Shown piece after piece: positions 17,019-25,069 of a stretch of DNA of 64,000 nt; position 1 is the stretch's first letter; the number at the start of each line of letters is the position of its first letter. Below the pieces are notes generated by a model, which was not told the DNA's origin, did not search any database, and saw only the letters and a program-made list of their open reading frames with translations. Origin of the DNA: Oryzihumus leptocrescens (lineage in GTDB: Bacteria; Actinomycetota; Actinomycetes; Actinomycetales; Dermatophilaceae); contig NZ_VFOQ01000002.1 in assembly GCF_006716205.1 (NCBI RefSeq), forward strand, positions 372,001 through 436,000, in the 5' to 3' direction. A program made the translations under genes and the position numbers.

Positions 17019-17352
17019 GTCTGCACCCTTCGTCGCAGGCTCCGCCTGCCGCTGGTCCCGTTGCCGTCATCATCAGGGCGCCGGGTCGGGAAGTCGAGCG
17101 GGTCGGAACGCGGGGCGATGCACTGGCGGAGATGAGATCAAGCCAAGCACGATCACTTCGAGGCCGAGCCCGATGACCAGCTGCATCAACTGCTCGGTCT
17201 CGCTGGGCTTCCAGTGCTGGACCTTGACCTACACCCGCCCTTCGGGGGCCGCTCGAGCGGTCGCTGAAGGGCGACTCTCATGGGCTGCCCGCAGGTCAGG
17301 TCCGGCGGTCGGGCTTCAAACTGGCCGGCTACATGCCGACTCGCTTTGCCGT
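17019..17352. other. Intergenic stretch without a confident gene
   Basis: No ORF here has convincing coding character. Bases 17237-17272 hold an inverted repeat (GCCCTTC/GAAGGGC around a CCGCTCGAGCGG palindrome), a possible terminator. Base composition begins to fall here, marking the edge of the accessory region. Confidence 0.5.
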
Positions 17353-17756
17353 CTACCCACCACCGCTGCTGAACCGTTGCGGCAACCTCTCCTCAAGGCG
17401 CGGCACCTGGGTGGTGAAGGCCGATGCCGATGGGTCGGATGGGCAGTTTGCAGTGCGCTGCACGCGGTAGACGAGGGGTTGGGCGAGCAGCGTGCCTCCC
17501 TCGCGACCACGTTGCCCGCCTGCACAAGCTCGAGTCTGGGAGTGAACCTCACCGTGACGTTCGGCGGCCATCGCACCTCGACGGGCGGGTTCGGATCGGC
17601 AATCCAGGTGCAGCCGGAGCGGGCGTCTCCGTGCAGCCGGCCAAGCGCTATCGGTGCGCGCAGGATGACGCGATGCGGTGAGGCCTCGTACGCGGCGGCG
17701 GACACCAGCAAGGTAGCCGCGACGATGCCGCACACAGCCAGCGCAGAGACCTTCAT
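17353..17756 (-). pseudogene. Secreted protein gene broken by a frameshift
   Basis: The frame from the ATG at 17756 gives a signal peptide (VSALAVCGIVAATLLVSAAA) and a mature part with GCTWIADPNPPVEVRWPP and VTVRFTPRLELVQAGNVVARE. At about 17498-17506 the sense continues in another frame as REGGTLLAQPLVYRVQ and runs to a stop at 17353, with TANCPSDP near the end. Two bases appear to be missing from a GC run there. GAGGGG precedes the start. This resembles small secreted proteins with a pair of cysteines. It may be a true lesion or a sequencing error. Confidence 0.6.
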
Positions 17757-17791
17757 TCGATTCCCCTCGAGCGAGGCTACATGCGTTTCGC

Positions 17792-17814
17792 GGGGGGGGG
17801 GGGGGGGGGGGGGG
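17792..17814. repeat. Homopolymer of 23 G
   Basis: Twenty-three consecutive G residues. On the minus strand this is a poly-C run ending 35 bases before the start of the frameshifted secreted-protein gene, in the position of its promoter. It could be a slippage-prone tract or a sequencing/assembly artefact. Confidence 0.9.
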
Positions 17815-18074
17815 AGAGACGTCTTGCGACGCCGGAATGGATCCGCCCGATGCGCGGGTTGGTGCCGGACCCGGTCCGGTATGGCTACTGACAGGTGCCT
17901 GGCTGCCAGTTTGCTGGAAGTTTCCTGACTACGTGCTATCTGGGGTTCATGGACCGCTAGCGTCCGCGCTAGTCACGTCGCCCCCTGTGCCCGTGACTTG
18001 GCCGTCCCCGCTCGTGTCCGAAGCATTGCAGGCGGGGACGGCCCACTTTGTTCACCCGGGATCGGGCGGTGAGC

Positions 18075-18235
18075 ACGCGGGTCTGCGCATTGACCGGGGC
18101 TTTCGTGGCTGGGGTTCGACCCGCTGCGATGCGGGTACGGAGGCCGGGTCGGCGGGGTTGAGCAGCCAGCCCCGTCGGCTGGGTGCAGTTGGGGCTTGGG
18201 TAGCCGGCCGCGTGCGGGCCTCCGTCGTCGCCAGC
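18075..18235. repeat. Dispersed ~160-bp repeat, copy 1
   Basis: This stretch is about 85 percent identical by eye to 30239-30400. Both begin with ACGCGGGTCTGCGCATTGAC and end with CCTCCGTCGTCGCCAGC. It contains a CCAGCC/GGCTGG hairpin. Copy 1 is chromosomal, copy 2 is inside the AICE. It lies in a 600-base stretch (17757-18357) that has no convincing gene. Confidence 0.85.
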
Positions 18236-18357
18236 TCCTGCACAGGTGGGGTGCTGCGAACGTCAGCCGAGCTGGCGGAGGAAGGCTCGCGTGGTCGGTC
18301 GGAGTGTTGTCCGCGCGTCGAGGTCTGAACGCCGCACCTGCCGGTCAAGATGTGCTT

Positions 18358-18708
18358 ATGAGCTACGACTTGGCGGTTTGGGAGGGGCCCCGCCCTTCCA
18401 GCGATGACGAGGCTGCGGCCGAGTATGAGCGTCTGATGGATCAGATGGACGAGGACCCCGACGTCCCGCCGTCGGCGCCGATCGTCTCTTTCCAGAACGA
18501 GCTGCTGGCCCGGTGGCCGGCGCTTGGGGCTCCAGGCGACGAAGCGTCGCCCTGGTCGACCGGGCCGGAGATCGGCGATGCCGTTGGCCCCATCATGTAC
18601 ATCACGATGACGTACTCGGGGGCGCAGGAAGGCGTGCCGTATGCAGCCGAGGTCGCAAGGATGCTGGGCCTCGTCTGCTACGACCCGCAGGAGGAAGTGC
18701 TGAGATAG
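18358..18708 (+). CDS. Conserved hypothetical protein
   Basis: A 116-residue acidic soluble protein. The N-terminus SYDLAVWEGPRPSSDDEAAA and the end GLVCYDPQEE resemble a small actinobacterial family of unknown function that I recall only by this pattern. Central residues SPWSTGPEIGDAVGP are also typical. No catalytic motif is evident. It is flanked by a dispersed repeat on the left and a GC-rich hairpin repeat on the right. Confidence 0.75.
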   Translation: MSYDLAVWEGPRPSSDDEAAAEYERLMDQMDEDPDVPPSAPIVSFQNELLARWPALGAPGDEASPWSTGPEIGDAVGPIMYITMTYSGAQEGVPYAAEVARMLGLVCYDPQEEVLR

Positions 18709-18780
18709 TCGGCCAGTGCTTGCGCCTCTGGGGGCGTCCCGGGTTGGTCGGGGCGCTCCCTCCGCTTGTCCTGGCCCGGG

Positions 18781-18810
18781 CCGCGCGGCGGAGCCGCGCC
18801 TGGAGCCAGT
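18781..18810. repeat. GC-rich hairpin repeat, copy 1
   Basis: A 30-base unit nearly identical (28 of 30) to 30593-30622. Its core is a GCGCGGC-GGA-GCCGCGC hairpin (18783-18799) followed by a conserved GGAGCCAGT tail. It is 72 bases past the preceding gene and could end its transcript. Confidence 0.75.
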
Positions 18811-18854
18811 GAGCACATGGACGACGTGTCGGTTCCCGCCGATACGTTGCGGCG

Positions 18855-19661
18855 ATGAGTGCGTCTGTGCCCGGGAGACCCCGAGTCGTTCTGACCACGA
18901 CCGCAAGTGTCGACGGCCGGGTGACGGTGACGGAGTCCGAGCGATTGTTGGACCCGGCGGTCTGGGCCAGGTGGCAGGCAGCGTGGCCGGACGATGTTGA
19001 ACCTCTGGTCGAGCAACGGCGGCGCTGGATCGAGGACTCCTACGCACCGACGGTCGTCCTCGAGGGCAGCGGGACCTTTGTTGCCGGTGACGCGACCTCG
19101 CGATGGGCCGGATGCTCAGAGGAGGCGGCGGAGGAGCTCTACGCCGACCACCTGCCCCGGCGCGCCCCACGCTGGTTCGCCGTCGTCGATGGCAGGGGGC
19201 GCGTCGACTGGACGTACACCGGGGATGACGAGACCGCCCTGCTGGTCCTGGTGTGCCGGACGACGCCCAGCGGTTACCTGAAACACCTCCGAGAGCTGGG
19301 CGTCGGCTACCTCGTCGTCGGTGAGGATCGAGTGGACCTTTGTGAGTCAGTGAGGCGGTTGGGTGCCACGCTGGGCGCCAGCACCGTCATCGCGGACGGA
19401 GGTGGCGGCATCAACGGCGCTCTACTGCGGGCTGGACTCATCGACGAGGTTCACGTGATCACCTTCCCGGCCCTCATCGGCGGCCTGAGCACGCCGTCAT
19501 TCGTTGACGGCACACCACTGCCAGCCGGAAGCTCACCAGTCCGGCTCCGCCCGCTGGGGCTCGTCCAAGGAACCCTGGGGAGCATCTGGGCGCGATACGA
19601 AGTGCAACATCCGACGTCCGTGCTTCGGCAGATGGAGTCAGAAGGGCACCAAGAGGTTTAG
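18855..19661 (+). CDS. RibD C-terminal/DHFR-like reductase family protein
   Basis: A 268-residue protein of the RibD_C/dihydrofolate-reductase-like family. LTTTASVDGRVTV near the N-terminus is the family's dinucleotide-binding start and VIADGGGGINGALLRAGLID is its classic C-terminal motif. Relatives reduce pyrimidine intermediates of riboflavin synthesis or unknown substrates; with no rib genes nearby, the substrate is open. It starts at ATG 18855, 54 bases past a GC-rich hairpin. Confidence 0.88.
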   Translation: MSASVPGRPRVVLTTTASVDGRVTVTESERLLDPAVWARWQAAWPDDVEPLVEQRRRWIEDSYAPTVVLEGSGTFVAGDATSRWAGCSEEAAEELYADHLPRRAPRWFAVVDGRGRVDWTYTGDDETALLVLVCRTTPSGYLKHLRELGVGYLVVGEDRVDLCESVRRLGATLGASTVIADGGGGINGALLRAGLIDEVHVITFPALIGGLSTPSFVDGTPLPAGSSPVRLRPLGLVQGTLGSIWARYEVQHPTSVLRQMESEGHQEV

Positions 19662-19751
19662 CCCACGGTGTCAAGCATCAGCCGACGCACATCCGCCGTG
19701 GATGGTTCTTGGACCTCCACCGGTAGAGGTCGCGCCACGTATCGTCGCGCC

Positions 19752-20303
19752 ATGCCACGACTGATCCACCTCAATGGACCCTCTCGCGTCGGCAAGTCGA
19801 CCCTGGCCCGCCGCTATGCCAACGAGCATCCCGGCACCTTGGCACTCGATCTGGACGTGCTCGCAGGGTTGATCGGTGGGTGGAAAGAGGACTTCTCGGC
19901 CGCCTTGGAGACGGCCCGGGGCCACGGGCGGGAGATGGCCGTGCGGCACCTGCGCGCTGGATTCGACGTGATCCTCCCGCAGTTGGTGACCGTTCATGAC
20001 CGCGATCCGGACCCGGCCTTCGAACAGGCGGCCGGCACAGCCGGCGCGACCTACGTCCAAGTAGCTCTGATGGTCGACGACGTTGAGCACCTCCGCCGCT
20101 TGCACGGCAAACGCCCTGCTACTGAGGTCGAGGCACGAGTCCAGGCAGCGCTCGTGGACCCGGGATCCGACCTCGTTGACAAGATCCGCGGGCACCTGAA
20201 CGAGTACTTGGCGAGGCGGCCTGACGCGATCAGGCTCGACACCTCGGAGCTCGGGGAGGACGCGACCTACCAAAGCCTTCTGAACGAACTCAACGCGCCA
20301 TGA
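19752..20303 (+). CDS. P-loop kinase-like ATPase
   Basis: A 183-residue nucleotide-binding protein. Walker A is GPSRVGKST at residues 9-17; LALDLDVLAGLI looks like the kinase's first acidic strand, and LHGKRPATEVEARV may be the lid. Length and layout fit small kinases of the chloramphenicol-phosphotransferase/AAA_33 kind that modify small molecules, but the substrate is unknown. It follows the RibD-like gene by about 90 bases on the same strand and is followed by hairpins at 20320-20408. Confidence 0.85.
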   Translation: MPRLIHLNGPSRVGKSTLARRYANEHPGTLALDLDVLAGLIGGWKEDFSAALETARGHGREMAVRHLRAGFDVILPQLVTVHDRDPDPAFEQAAGTAGATYVQVALMVDDVEHLRRLHGKRPATEVEARVQAALVDPGSDLVDKIRGHLNEYLARRPDAIRLDTSELGEDATYQSLLNELNAP

Positions 20304-20319
20304 GGACGCGTCTTCGCCC

Positions 20320-20408
20320 CTCAGCGACATCCGCTGAGCACACGGACGCTAAATTCCGTCCGCTGGCCTTCGACGGCCCCTGACCAGGGGCGAGTTCGGG
20401 GGCTTTTT
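20320..20408 (+). terminator. Hairpin cluster with T-run
   Basis: Three structures follow the kinase gene: CTCAGCG/CGCTGAG at 20320-20338, GGACG/CGTCC at 20344-20361, and GCCCCTGACCAGGGGC at 20376-20391 followed by GGGGGC and six T at 20403-20408. The last is a classical intrinsic terminator, unusual in this GC-rich DNA. Confidence 0.75.
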
Positions 20409-20442
20409 TCATGTCTTCACACACTTCGGATTTGTCCCCGCC

Positions 20443-20665
20443 ACCCGCCAAAACCCCTGGCCGACTCCTCCGCAGCCGGCACCTGGACGCTCGGGAACCG
20501 AACCGTCAACCGTCTCGGCTTTGGTGCCATGCGGCTGACTGGCACCGCCGCCTTCAACCTCGGAGAGCGCCGTGACCGCGATACCTCGATCGCGTACTGC
20601 GGCGCGCGGTCGAGCTGGGCGTCAACCACATCGACACAGCCGCCTTCTACTTCTCGCCGTGGCTC
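20443..20665 (+). pseudogene. Decayed N-terminal fragment of an aldo/keto reductase
   Basis: One frame reads AGTWTLGNRTVNRLGFGAMR, the classical AKR start. The sense then resumes in a second frame as LRRAVELGVNHIDTAAFYFS, which contains the catalytic Asp region (IDTAxFY). At least one frameshift lies near 20580-20600 and everything after the active-site Tyr is lost. It is a different AKR subfamily from the intact gene at 14886. It sits in otherwise gene-free DNA (20409-20827). Confidence 0.8.
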
Positions 20666-20827
20666 TGGCGTCTGAGGATGTTGGAGACAGCGGGGGCCGT
20701 ACGTCGGATTTCCACCGTTTCGCAAAGTCTTGGTATACGTCCGGCCTGTTCCCGAACCGCGCGCTTCATTTGGCTCGTTGGTCATTGCGGTACGCGAACC
20801 GACGTCCATCGCCAGGGAGACCAAGCT

Positions 20828-21379
20828 ATGCGCAGGATGATCCGAGTCCGGCTGGATCTGAAGACGGTCGGCGGTGCTGCTATTGCCGCAGTGCTGATGG
20901 CCGGAGGGGCCGGGGTGGCAATGGCTGCCTCCGGGCCGGTGTCGGCGAACACGCCCGCCCAGACCGCGGTTACGAATGAGGTGACGCCTACCGCCACTGA
21001 GACTTCCGAGCCGAGCCAGTCCGCGGAGCCGAGCGAATCCGAAACCGCTGAGCCGAGCAAGACGGCGGAGCCGAGTGAGTCCGGGACGGCCGAGCCCAGC
21101 GAGACCGCAGAGCCGAGTGAGTCCGAGACGGCCGAGCCAACGCACACGGAACATGCCGAGCACCACGAGACTGCCGAGCCGCATGAGAGCGATGGTGGAG
21201 ATCACCAGGGTTCGACCGAGCAGCAGACGCAGGACCAGGAGCATCACTCGGGTGACGGTCGGCAGTCGTCCGACGGCCAGCACTCGGGTGACGGTCGGCA
21301 GTCGGGCGACGGCCAGCACTCGGGTGACGGTGAGCAGTCGGGCGGCGGCGACGGCGGCGATGGCGGCCACGGCGACTGA
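20828..21379 (+). CDS. Secreted low-complexity protein, Glu/Ser/Pro and Gly/Asp repeats
   Basis: A 183-residue exported protein. A twin-basic N-terminus and hydrophobic core lead to a probable signal-peptidase site after residue 33 (GVAMA-A). The mature chain is disordered: TAEPSES-like units from about residue 58 to 105, a His-rich stretch, then three 12-residue units of SGDGxQSxDGQH type and a Gly/Asp tail. It is strongly acidic. The 36-bp DNA unit repeats at 21248, 21284 and 21320. GGGAG precedes the ATG. No enzymatic domain is visible; a wall-associated or ion-binding role is only a guess. Confidence 0.8.
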   Translation: MRRMIRVRLDLKTVGGAAIAAVLMAGGAGVAMAASGPVSANTPAQTAVTNEVTPTATETSEPSQSAEPSESETAEPSKTAEPSESGTAEPSETAEPSESETAEPTHTEHAEHHETAEPHESDGGDHQGSTEQQTQDQEHHSGDGRQSSDGQHSGDGRQSGDGQHSGDGEQSGGGDGGDGGHGD

Positions 21380-21414
21380 CGTGCTGGACAGCAAGAGCTG
21401 GAGCCATTAGCGCA

Positions 21415-21444
21415 GGCCCGCCTCGACTGTGTTCGGGGCGGGCC
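21415..21444 (+). terminator. Intrinsic terminator
   Basis: GGCCCGCC at 21415-21422 and GGCGGGCC at 21437-21444 pair around a 14-base loop, followed by CTGTCTTGTC. It lies 35 bases past the secreted repeat protein. Confidence 0.75.
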
Positions 21445-21560
21445 CTGTCTTGTCCTGGCCTGGGTAGCCCGTGAGCGCGTGTCCCTTGGTGCTCATGGCC
21501 GAGCAGCACTGGTGGGCGAGCCTGGCTAGATCGCGTGAATGGCCATGTCAGTCTTCCCCC

Positions 21561-22112
21561 GTGGCGAGCTCGACGACGGACGATGTTCGCGAAGTGGTCC
21601 TCCTGCGGCCGTCCCTGCGTTCGGTGTTCCGGCCCCTAGCCACCGGAGGCGTTCTGTGCGTCGCCGCGATCATCGTCGGCTTGGTGGTGTCGTTGGTCAG
21701 GGGGGACTTCGGAGGAGACGGCCTGGGTATGGGCATTGGCCTGCTGGCCGGTGCGGCGATGCTCGTCATGGGCCTTCTTCGCTGCATGGCATGGTCCGTG
21801 ACGATCGCGCCTCGCACCGTCGTTGACACCGGTACGCATCTGGTCGGCCGTTGGGGTCGGAGTACTCGCCACGCGGTCCCGTGGGATGACATCGAGCGAG
21901 TCACCTGGATTTATGGGAGCCGGCTGCCGGAGCTGCAGCGACCTGCCCAGTTCTTCGAGGTCCAGGCTGACACCAAGTCCGGAGCTGGGCGAGCGATCAT
22001 CACCTCAGACTTGATCTCAACCGTGCTCCTCCTCGACGTCCACGCCGATAGCCAGTTACCGCGTCTGATCGAGGCCTGTCGGAAGCATGGCGTTGACTGC
22101 CAACAGCCCTGA
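21561..22112 (+). CDS. Membrane protein with C-terminal PH-like domain
   Basis: A 183-residue protein with two transmembrane helices (about residues 23-40 and 52-70) and a C-terminal soluble domain of PH-fold character (WSVTIAPRTVVDTGTHLVGR and VPWDDIERVTWI), the pattern of bacterial PH-domain proteins. It probably sits in the cytoplasmic membrane with the PH part inside. GTG at 21561 is preferred to the longer frame because the protein character begins there. A similar layout is encoded at 24277-24768. Confidence 0.7.
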   Translation: MASSTTDDVREVVLLRPSLRSVFRPLATGGVLCVAAIIVGLVVSLVRGDFGGDGLGMGIGLLAGAAMLVMGLLRCMAWSVTIAPRTVVDTGTHLVGRWGRSTRHAVPWDDIERVTWIYGSRLPELQRPAQFFEVQADTKSGAGRAIITSDLISTVLLLDVHADSQLPRLIEACRKHGVDCQQP

Positions 22113-22131
22113 GGGACGCGCCAGAACGTCG

Positions 22132-22341
22132 CTAAGGCCTTGCATGCCGGGCGGGTCGCCCCTCGCCTCCTGCGCGGGGAACCCTTTTCGTCGCTGCGAG
22201 GACTAGGACTGAGACGAGGACGACTAGGGCCAGAAATGCGATCGCCATCTGCGCCCAATCCCCATCTAGCAGGGAGCCAAGCGTGGCGCCCGCCGCTGCG
22301 AGTGCGCCGAGGGTGAGCATTAGGTAGATGCGAACGCCCAT
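22132..22341 (-). CDS. Small two-helix membrane protein
   Basis: A 69-residue protein with two hydrophobic helices (about residues 3-22 and 29-48) joined by a short acidic loop (LLDGDW) and ending in a basic tail (KRVPRAGGEGRPARH). The ATG at 22341 is chosen as the first Met at the hydrophobic start; upstream in-frame starts exist to 22404. It is convergent with the PH-like protein. No named family. Confidence 0.55.
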   Translation of the reverse strand: MGVRIYLMLTLGALAAAGATLGSLLDGDWAQMAIAFLALVVLVSVLVLAATKRVPRAGGEGRPARHARP

Positions 22342-22601
22342 GCCACTGAGCATCTCAGCCTGAGCAGCTAAATCGCCGAGGCAAGCGGTCGACACGGATG
22401 TCACGAGCCCGCGCAGGCGGAGAATGCCTGCTCGTTGCGGGCCCGAATGCCCAGCTTGGAAGGTCGGGCCGGCACTGTGTGACCTGCTTGGCTGACGCTC
22501 TGAATCCAGTCCGCGAGTGACCGTCAGCGACCGCGATTTCGCCTTCGTAATCGCACGCTAATCGCACGTCCCCGGGGCCCAGCACTTACCGACGGAAGGG
22601 A

Positions 22602-23165
22602 TCACTGGCCGGCGCTCACGTCGAACGCGCGGATCCCAGAAGGGCCGGATGAGACGGCCGCGAACAGCAGCGAGTCCCGCCAGGCGTCGCGAACCCACAG
22701 GTGGTCACGCAGGCGGCCTTCAAGCTGCAGGCCTGCCTTCTCCAGCACCCGCACCGAGGCGGCGTTGTCGGGATGGCACGTGGCGTAAAGCCGGTGCACG
22801 CCGAAGGACCCGAACGCGGTGTCACGCAGCAGCAACGCGGTCTCCGTGGCGAGACCCCGTCCCCAGACCTCACGCGCGAACACGTAGCCGAACTCGGCTC
22901 GCCGATGGTCACGGCTCGCGATGCGCACTTCTGCGGAACCGATGACGCGGTCCTCGCCTCGAATCGTGACTGCCCACGAGTAGGCGTCGTCCCCCTCGAC
23001 TCCACGGGCGGCCTTGGCGACAACCCGCTCCTGCGTCTGGGCCAGATTGCTCGGTCCCCAGTCGGTGTACCGCACGACCTCCGGGTCGGATGCGTACGCG
23101 TGCACGTCGCGCGCGTCTGCCGCACGGAACTCGCGGAGCATGAGTCGCTCGCTGCTAAGTCGCAT
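22602..23165 (-). CDS. GNAT acetyltransferase, RimJ/RimL type
   Basis: A 187-residue acetyltransferase of the RimJ/RimL-like group. ERLMLREFRAADARDV is the classical start, FGYVFAREVWGRGLATETAL contains the acetyl-CoA loop and CHPDNAASVRVLEKAGLQLEG is the C-terminal signature. The substrate could be an N-terminal amine of a protein or a small molecule. The ATG at 23165 is at the expected homology start. Confidence 0.92.
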   Translation of the reverse strand: MRLSSERLMLREFRAADARDVHAYASDPEVVRYTDWGPSNLAQTQERVVAKAARGVEGDDAYSWAVTIRGEDRVIGSAEVRIASRDHRRAEFGYVFAREVWGRGLATETALLLRDTAFGSFGVHRLYATCHPDNAASVRVLEKAGLQLEGRLRDHLWVRDAWRDSLLFAAVSSGPSGIRAFDVSAGQ

Positions 23166-23294
23166 GTCCAACCATCCTGCTGTCCTTGTCCCAGTCGTGC
23201 GATCTGATTCTCGATCCACGTGGCCGGTCTCCTGCTATGGCCGTGTTAGGTGTTTTGTGATTGGCGGTAGGGACACGACCGGGGCAGACGCAGC

Positions 23295-24044
23295 TCATAA
23301 AGCGTCTGTGCCTAGGGGCTTGGTGGCCAGCGTCGGTAGCGCGCTCCATTGGACCGGGACACGTCGCATGATCAGGGCGCAATCGAGTGCCACCGAGCCG
23401 GTTGGGAACACGGCGGCGTCGTCGAAGTAGCTCGACCGGGCGCTCAGTACCTCGACCGGCTCCACCTTCCATGCATTCGTGTGGAGCTGCAGGCCGTCGA
23501 GTCGCTGAGCCTGGTCTGTAGCGGAATAACCGAGCGAGCCCCGCTCGAAAAACTCTGAGGCGGCGGACACGTCGGCGAAGATCTTGCTGCCGGCCAGCTC
23601 GGCGGTCACGCGCACTGCCACGTCCACCTCTACTGATCCGTCTCGAGCGGCGAAGGCAACAGCGACCTCGGTTTCGGACTCGCGAACGCGAAACCGCGCA
23701 CGGTGGTGCTGGCCGGGGTACAAGTGCCCGCCCACGGCTACGTTCAACATGGAGTCGGTGTCTCGGCGGGGGATGTAGACACCGGCTTTGGTCCCCTCTG
23801 GGGCGTCCCATTCGACGGCGATTCGGTGCGCCGCGTTCTCGCTACGACGGCCGATCCACGCTGGGAACCCTGTGGGTCGCATGGCGCCGAGTCTGATCAG
23901 GCATATGCCTGCCACGGCCGCCCCGTCGACGATCTGGGGTCGAAAGGGTGCCGGTAGCAGTGGCCCTATCACCGCCGGGTCGACGCGGTAGTTGACCAGC
24001 AACCGACGCTCGATCTCGCCCGAGAGGCGCGGAATCATCGTCAC
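23295..24044 (-). CDS. DUF2071 family protein
   Basis: A 249-residue protein matching DUF2071 (YqjF-like), a family with an acetoacetate-decarboxylase-like fold. RRLLVNYRVDPAVIGPLLP at the start and IVDGAAVAGICLIRLGAMRP are its signature, as is GVYIPRRDTDS. Function is unknown. Convergence with the GNAT start region and a separate promoter suggest it is monocistronic. Confidence 0.85.
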   Translation of the reverse strand: MTMIPRLSGEIERRLLVNYRVDPAVIGPLLPAPFRPQIVDGAAVAGICLIRLGAMRPTGFPAWIGRRSENAAHRIAVEWDAPEGTKAGVYIPRRDTDSMLNVAVGGHLYPGQHHRARFRVRESETEVAVAFAARDGSVEVDVAVRVTAELAGSKIFADVSAASEFFERGSLGYSATDQAQRLDGLQLHTNAWKVEPVEVLSARSSYFDDAAVFPTGSVALDCALIMRRVPVQWSALPTLATKPLGTDAL

Positions 24045-24276
24045 AAGTCGAGTATGCGGACGGCAGTCCTCTCGTGCCTGGCTGTCGCCGGATGTTGGGG
24101 TTTGCGTCGACTTCCGAGCCGTTCATCGCATCGTGCATGCCGGTGATGTCCTCCGTCGACTGATACGCGGCCGTCCGCCAGATCATGCGCGGCACCCTTG
24201 GCGAGCCAGGTTGGTCATGCCGTTGATCGGCCGACGAAGGCGAGCCTGCGTTGGCCCAAGTTGCCGGACTGTCAGC

Positions 24277-24768
24277 ATGATCTGCATGACCCAGTACCCA
24301 GACGGCTCAGGATCGTCATTGCCTCGGTCTTGGGGTCCTGCCCCGGCAACTCGAGGCTTGCTGTGGCTGGTCCTCATTGTCTGTGCCGGCGCGGTGGTGC
24401 TGTTCATGCTGTGGGGGCTGGTATTGCCGCCGCCGGATGGTGACCGCCCGGGCAGCCTCGCGATGGCCGGCCTGCCCGCTGTTTGTGCGTTGCTAACCTG
24501 GCGCTTTGGGCTTCATCCCCTGGTGACGGCCACGGTCGAAGGGATTACGGTGCGGAATCCGCTCGGGACCAGGCGGCTGGTTTGGTCCGAGATTCGAGCA
24601 ATACGAGCGGGGTACAGCGGTTTGGAGATCCACCGCACCGACGGCGGGGTCACTACCGCGTGGGCGGTACAGCAAACCAACCTGTCCGGCTGGCTGCGGC
24701 GGCGAACGAGGGCCCAAGGGGTGGCGGCAGAGCTCACGCGCTTGTTCGAGCTGCATGGCGCTGGGTAA
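24277..24768 (+). CDS. Membrane protein with PH-like domain
   Basis: A 163-residue protein. Two hydrophobic helices (about residues 27-50 and 58-75) precede a soluble domain with TATVEGITVRNPLGTRRLVW and IRAIRAGYSGLEIHR, which is the bacterial PH-domain pattern. It is probably anchored in the cytoplasmic membrane. ATG at 24286 is an alternative start. It has the same architecture as 21561-22112, although sequence identity is low by eye. Confidence 0.72.
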   Translation: MICMTQYPDGSGSSLPRSWGPAPATRGLLWLVLIVCAGAVVLFMLWGLVLPPPDGDRPGSLAMAGLPAVCALLTWRFGLHPLVTATVEGITVRNPLGTRRLVWSEIRAIRAGYSGLEIHRTDGGVTTAWAVQQTNLSGWLRRRTRAQGVAAELTRLFELHGAG

Positions 24769-25069
24769 GTGCGCCAGCCCTAGGCGAGTTCCGAAGGCAC
24801 CTAGTGTCGGAGCGCTGTCGCGCATCCGTCAACGGAGGACGCATGCACGCCGGCGACGCCGTTCGCCCTACGATCTGCAGCGCCGGAAGGACGAATCGCC
24901 GCGTGCGTGGCCTCGGGTTGTCAGGTCACGCGCGACGGAACGACGCACTTCGCGCGGATTGCGACAGATCCGCGGATGTTCCCGACGACCTCGGCTTCGC
25001 GAAGTCAGGCCACGGGGGTCGCGGCGGCGCAAGAGGCAGCGTCGTGTTCAGCACTACGATCGTGTCTCG
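24769..25069. other. Gene-free stretch
   Basis: No convincing ORF. Bases 24936-24967 (GCGACGGAACGACGCACTTC onward) loosely match the ~34-bp repeat found three times in 25.8-27.2 kb and may be a degenerate fourth copy. Confidence 0.4.

Noticed and set aside
18100-18240. Minus-strand peptide RGWLLNPADPASVPASQR that is also seen in repeat copy 2
   Set aside because: Both frames lack starts with ribosome sites and the similarity is explained by the DNA repeat; a small coding role cannot be excluded.
17837-18328. 163-codon plus-strand ORF between the poly-G tract and the first repeat
   Set aside because: No ribosome site, no recognisable domain, and its second half is the dispersed repeat.
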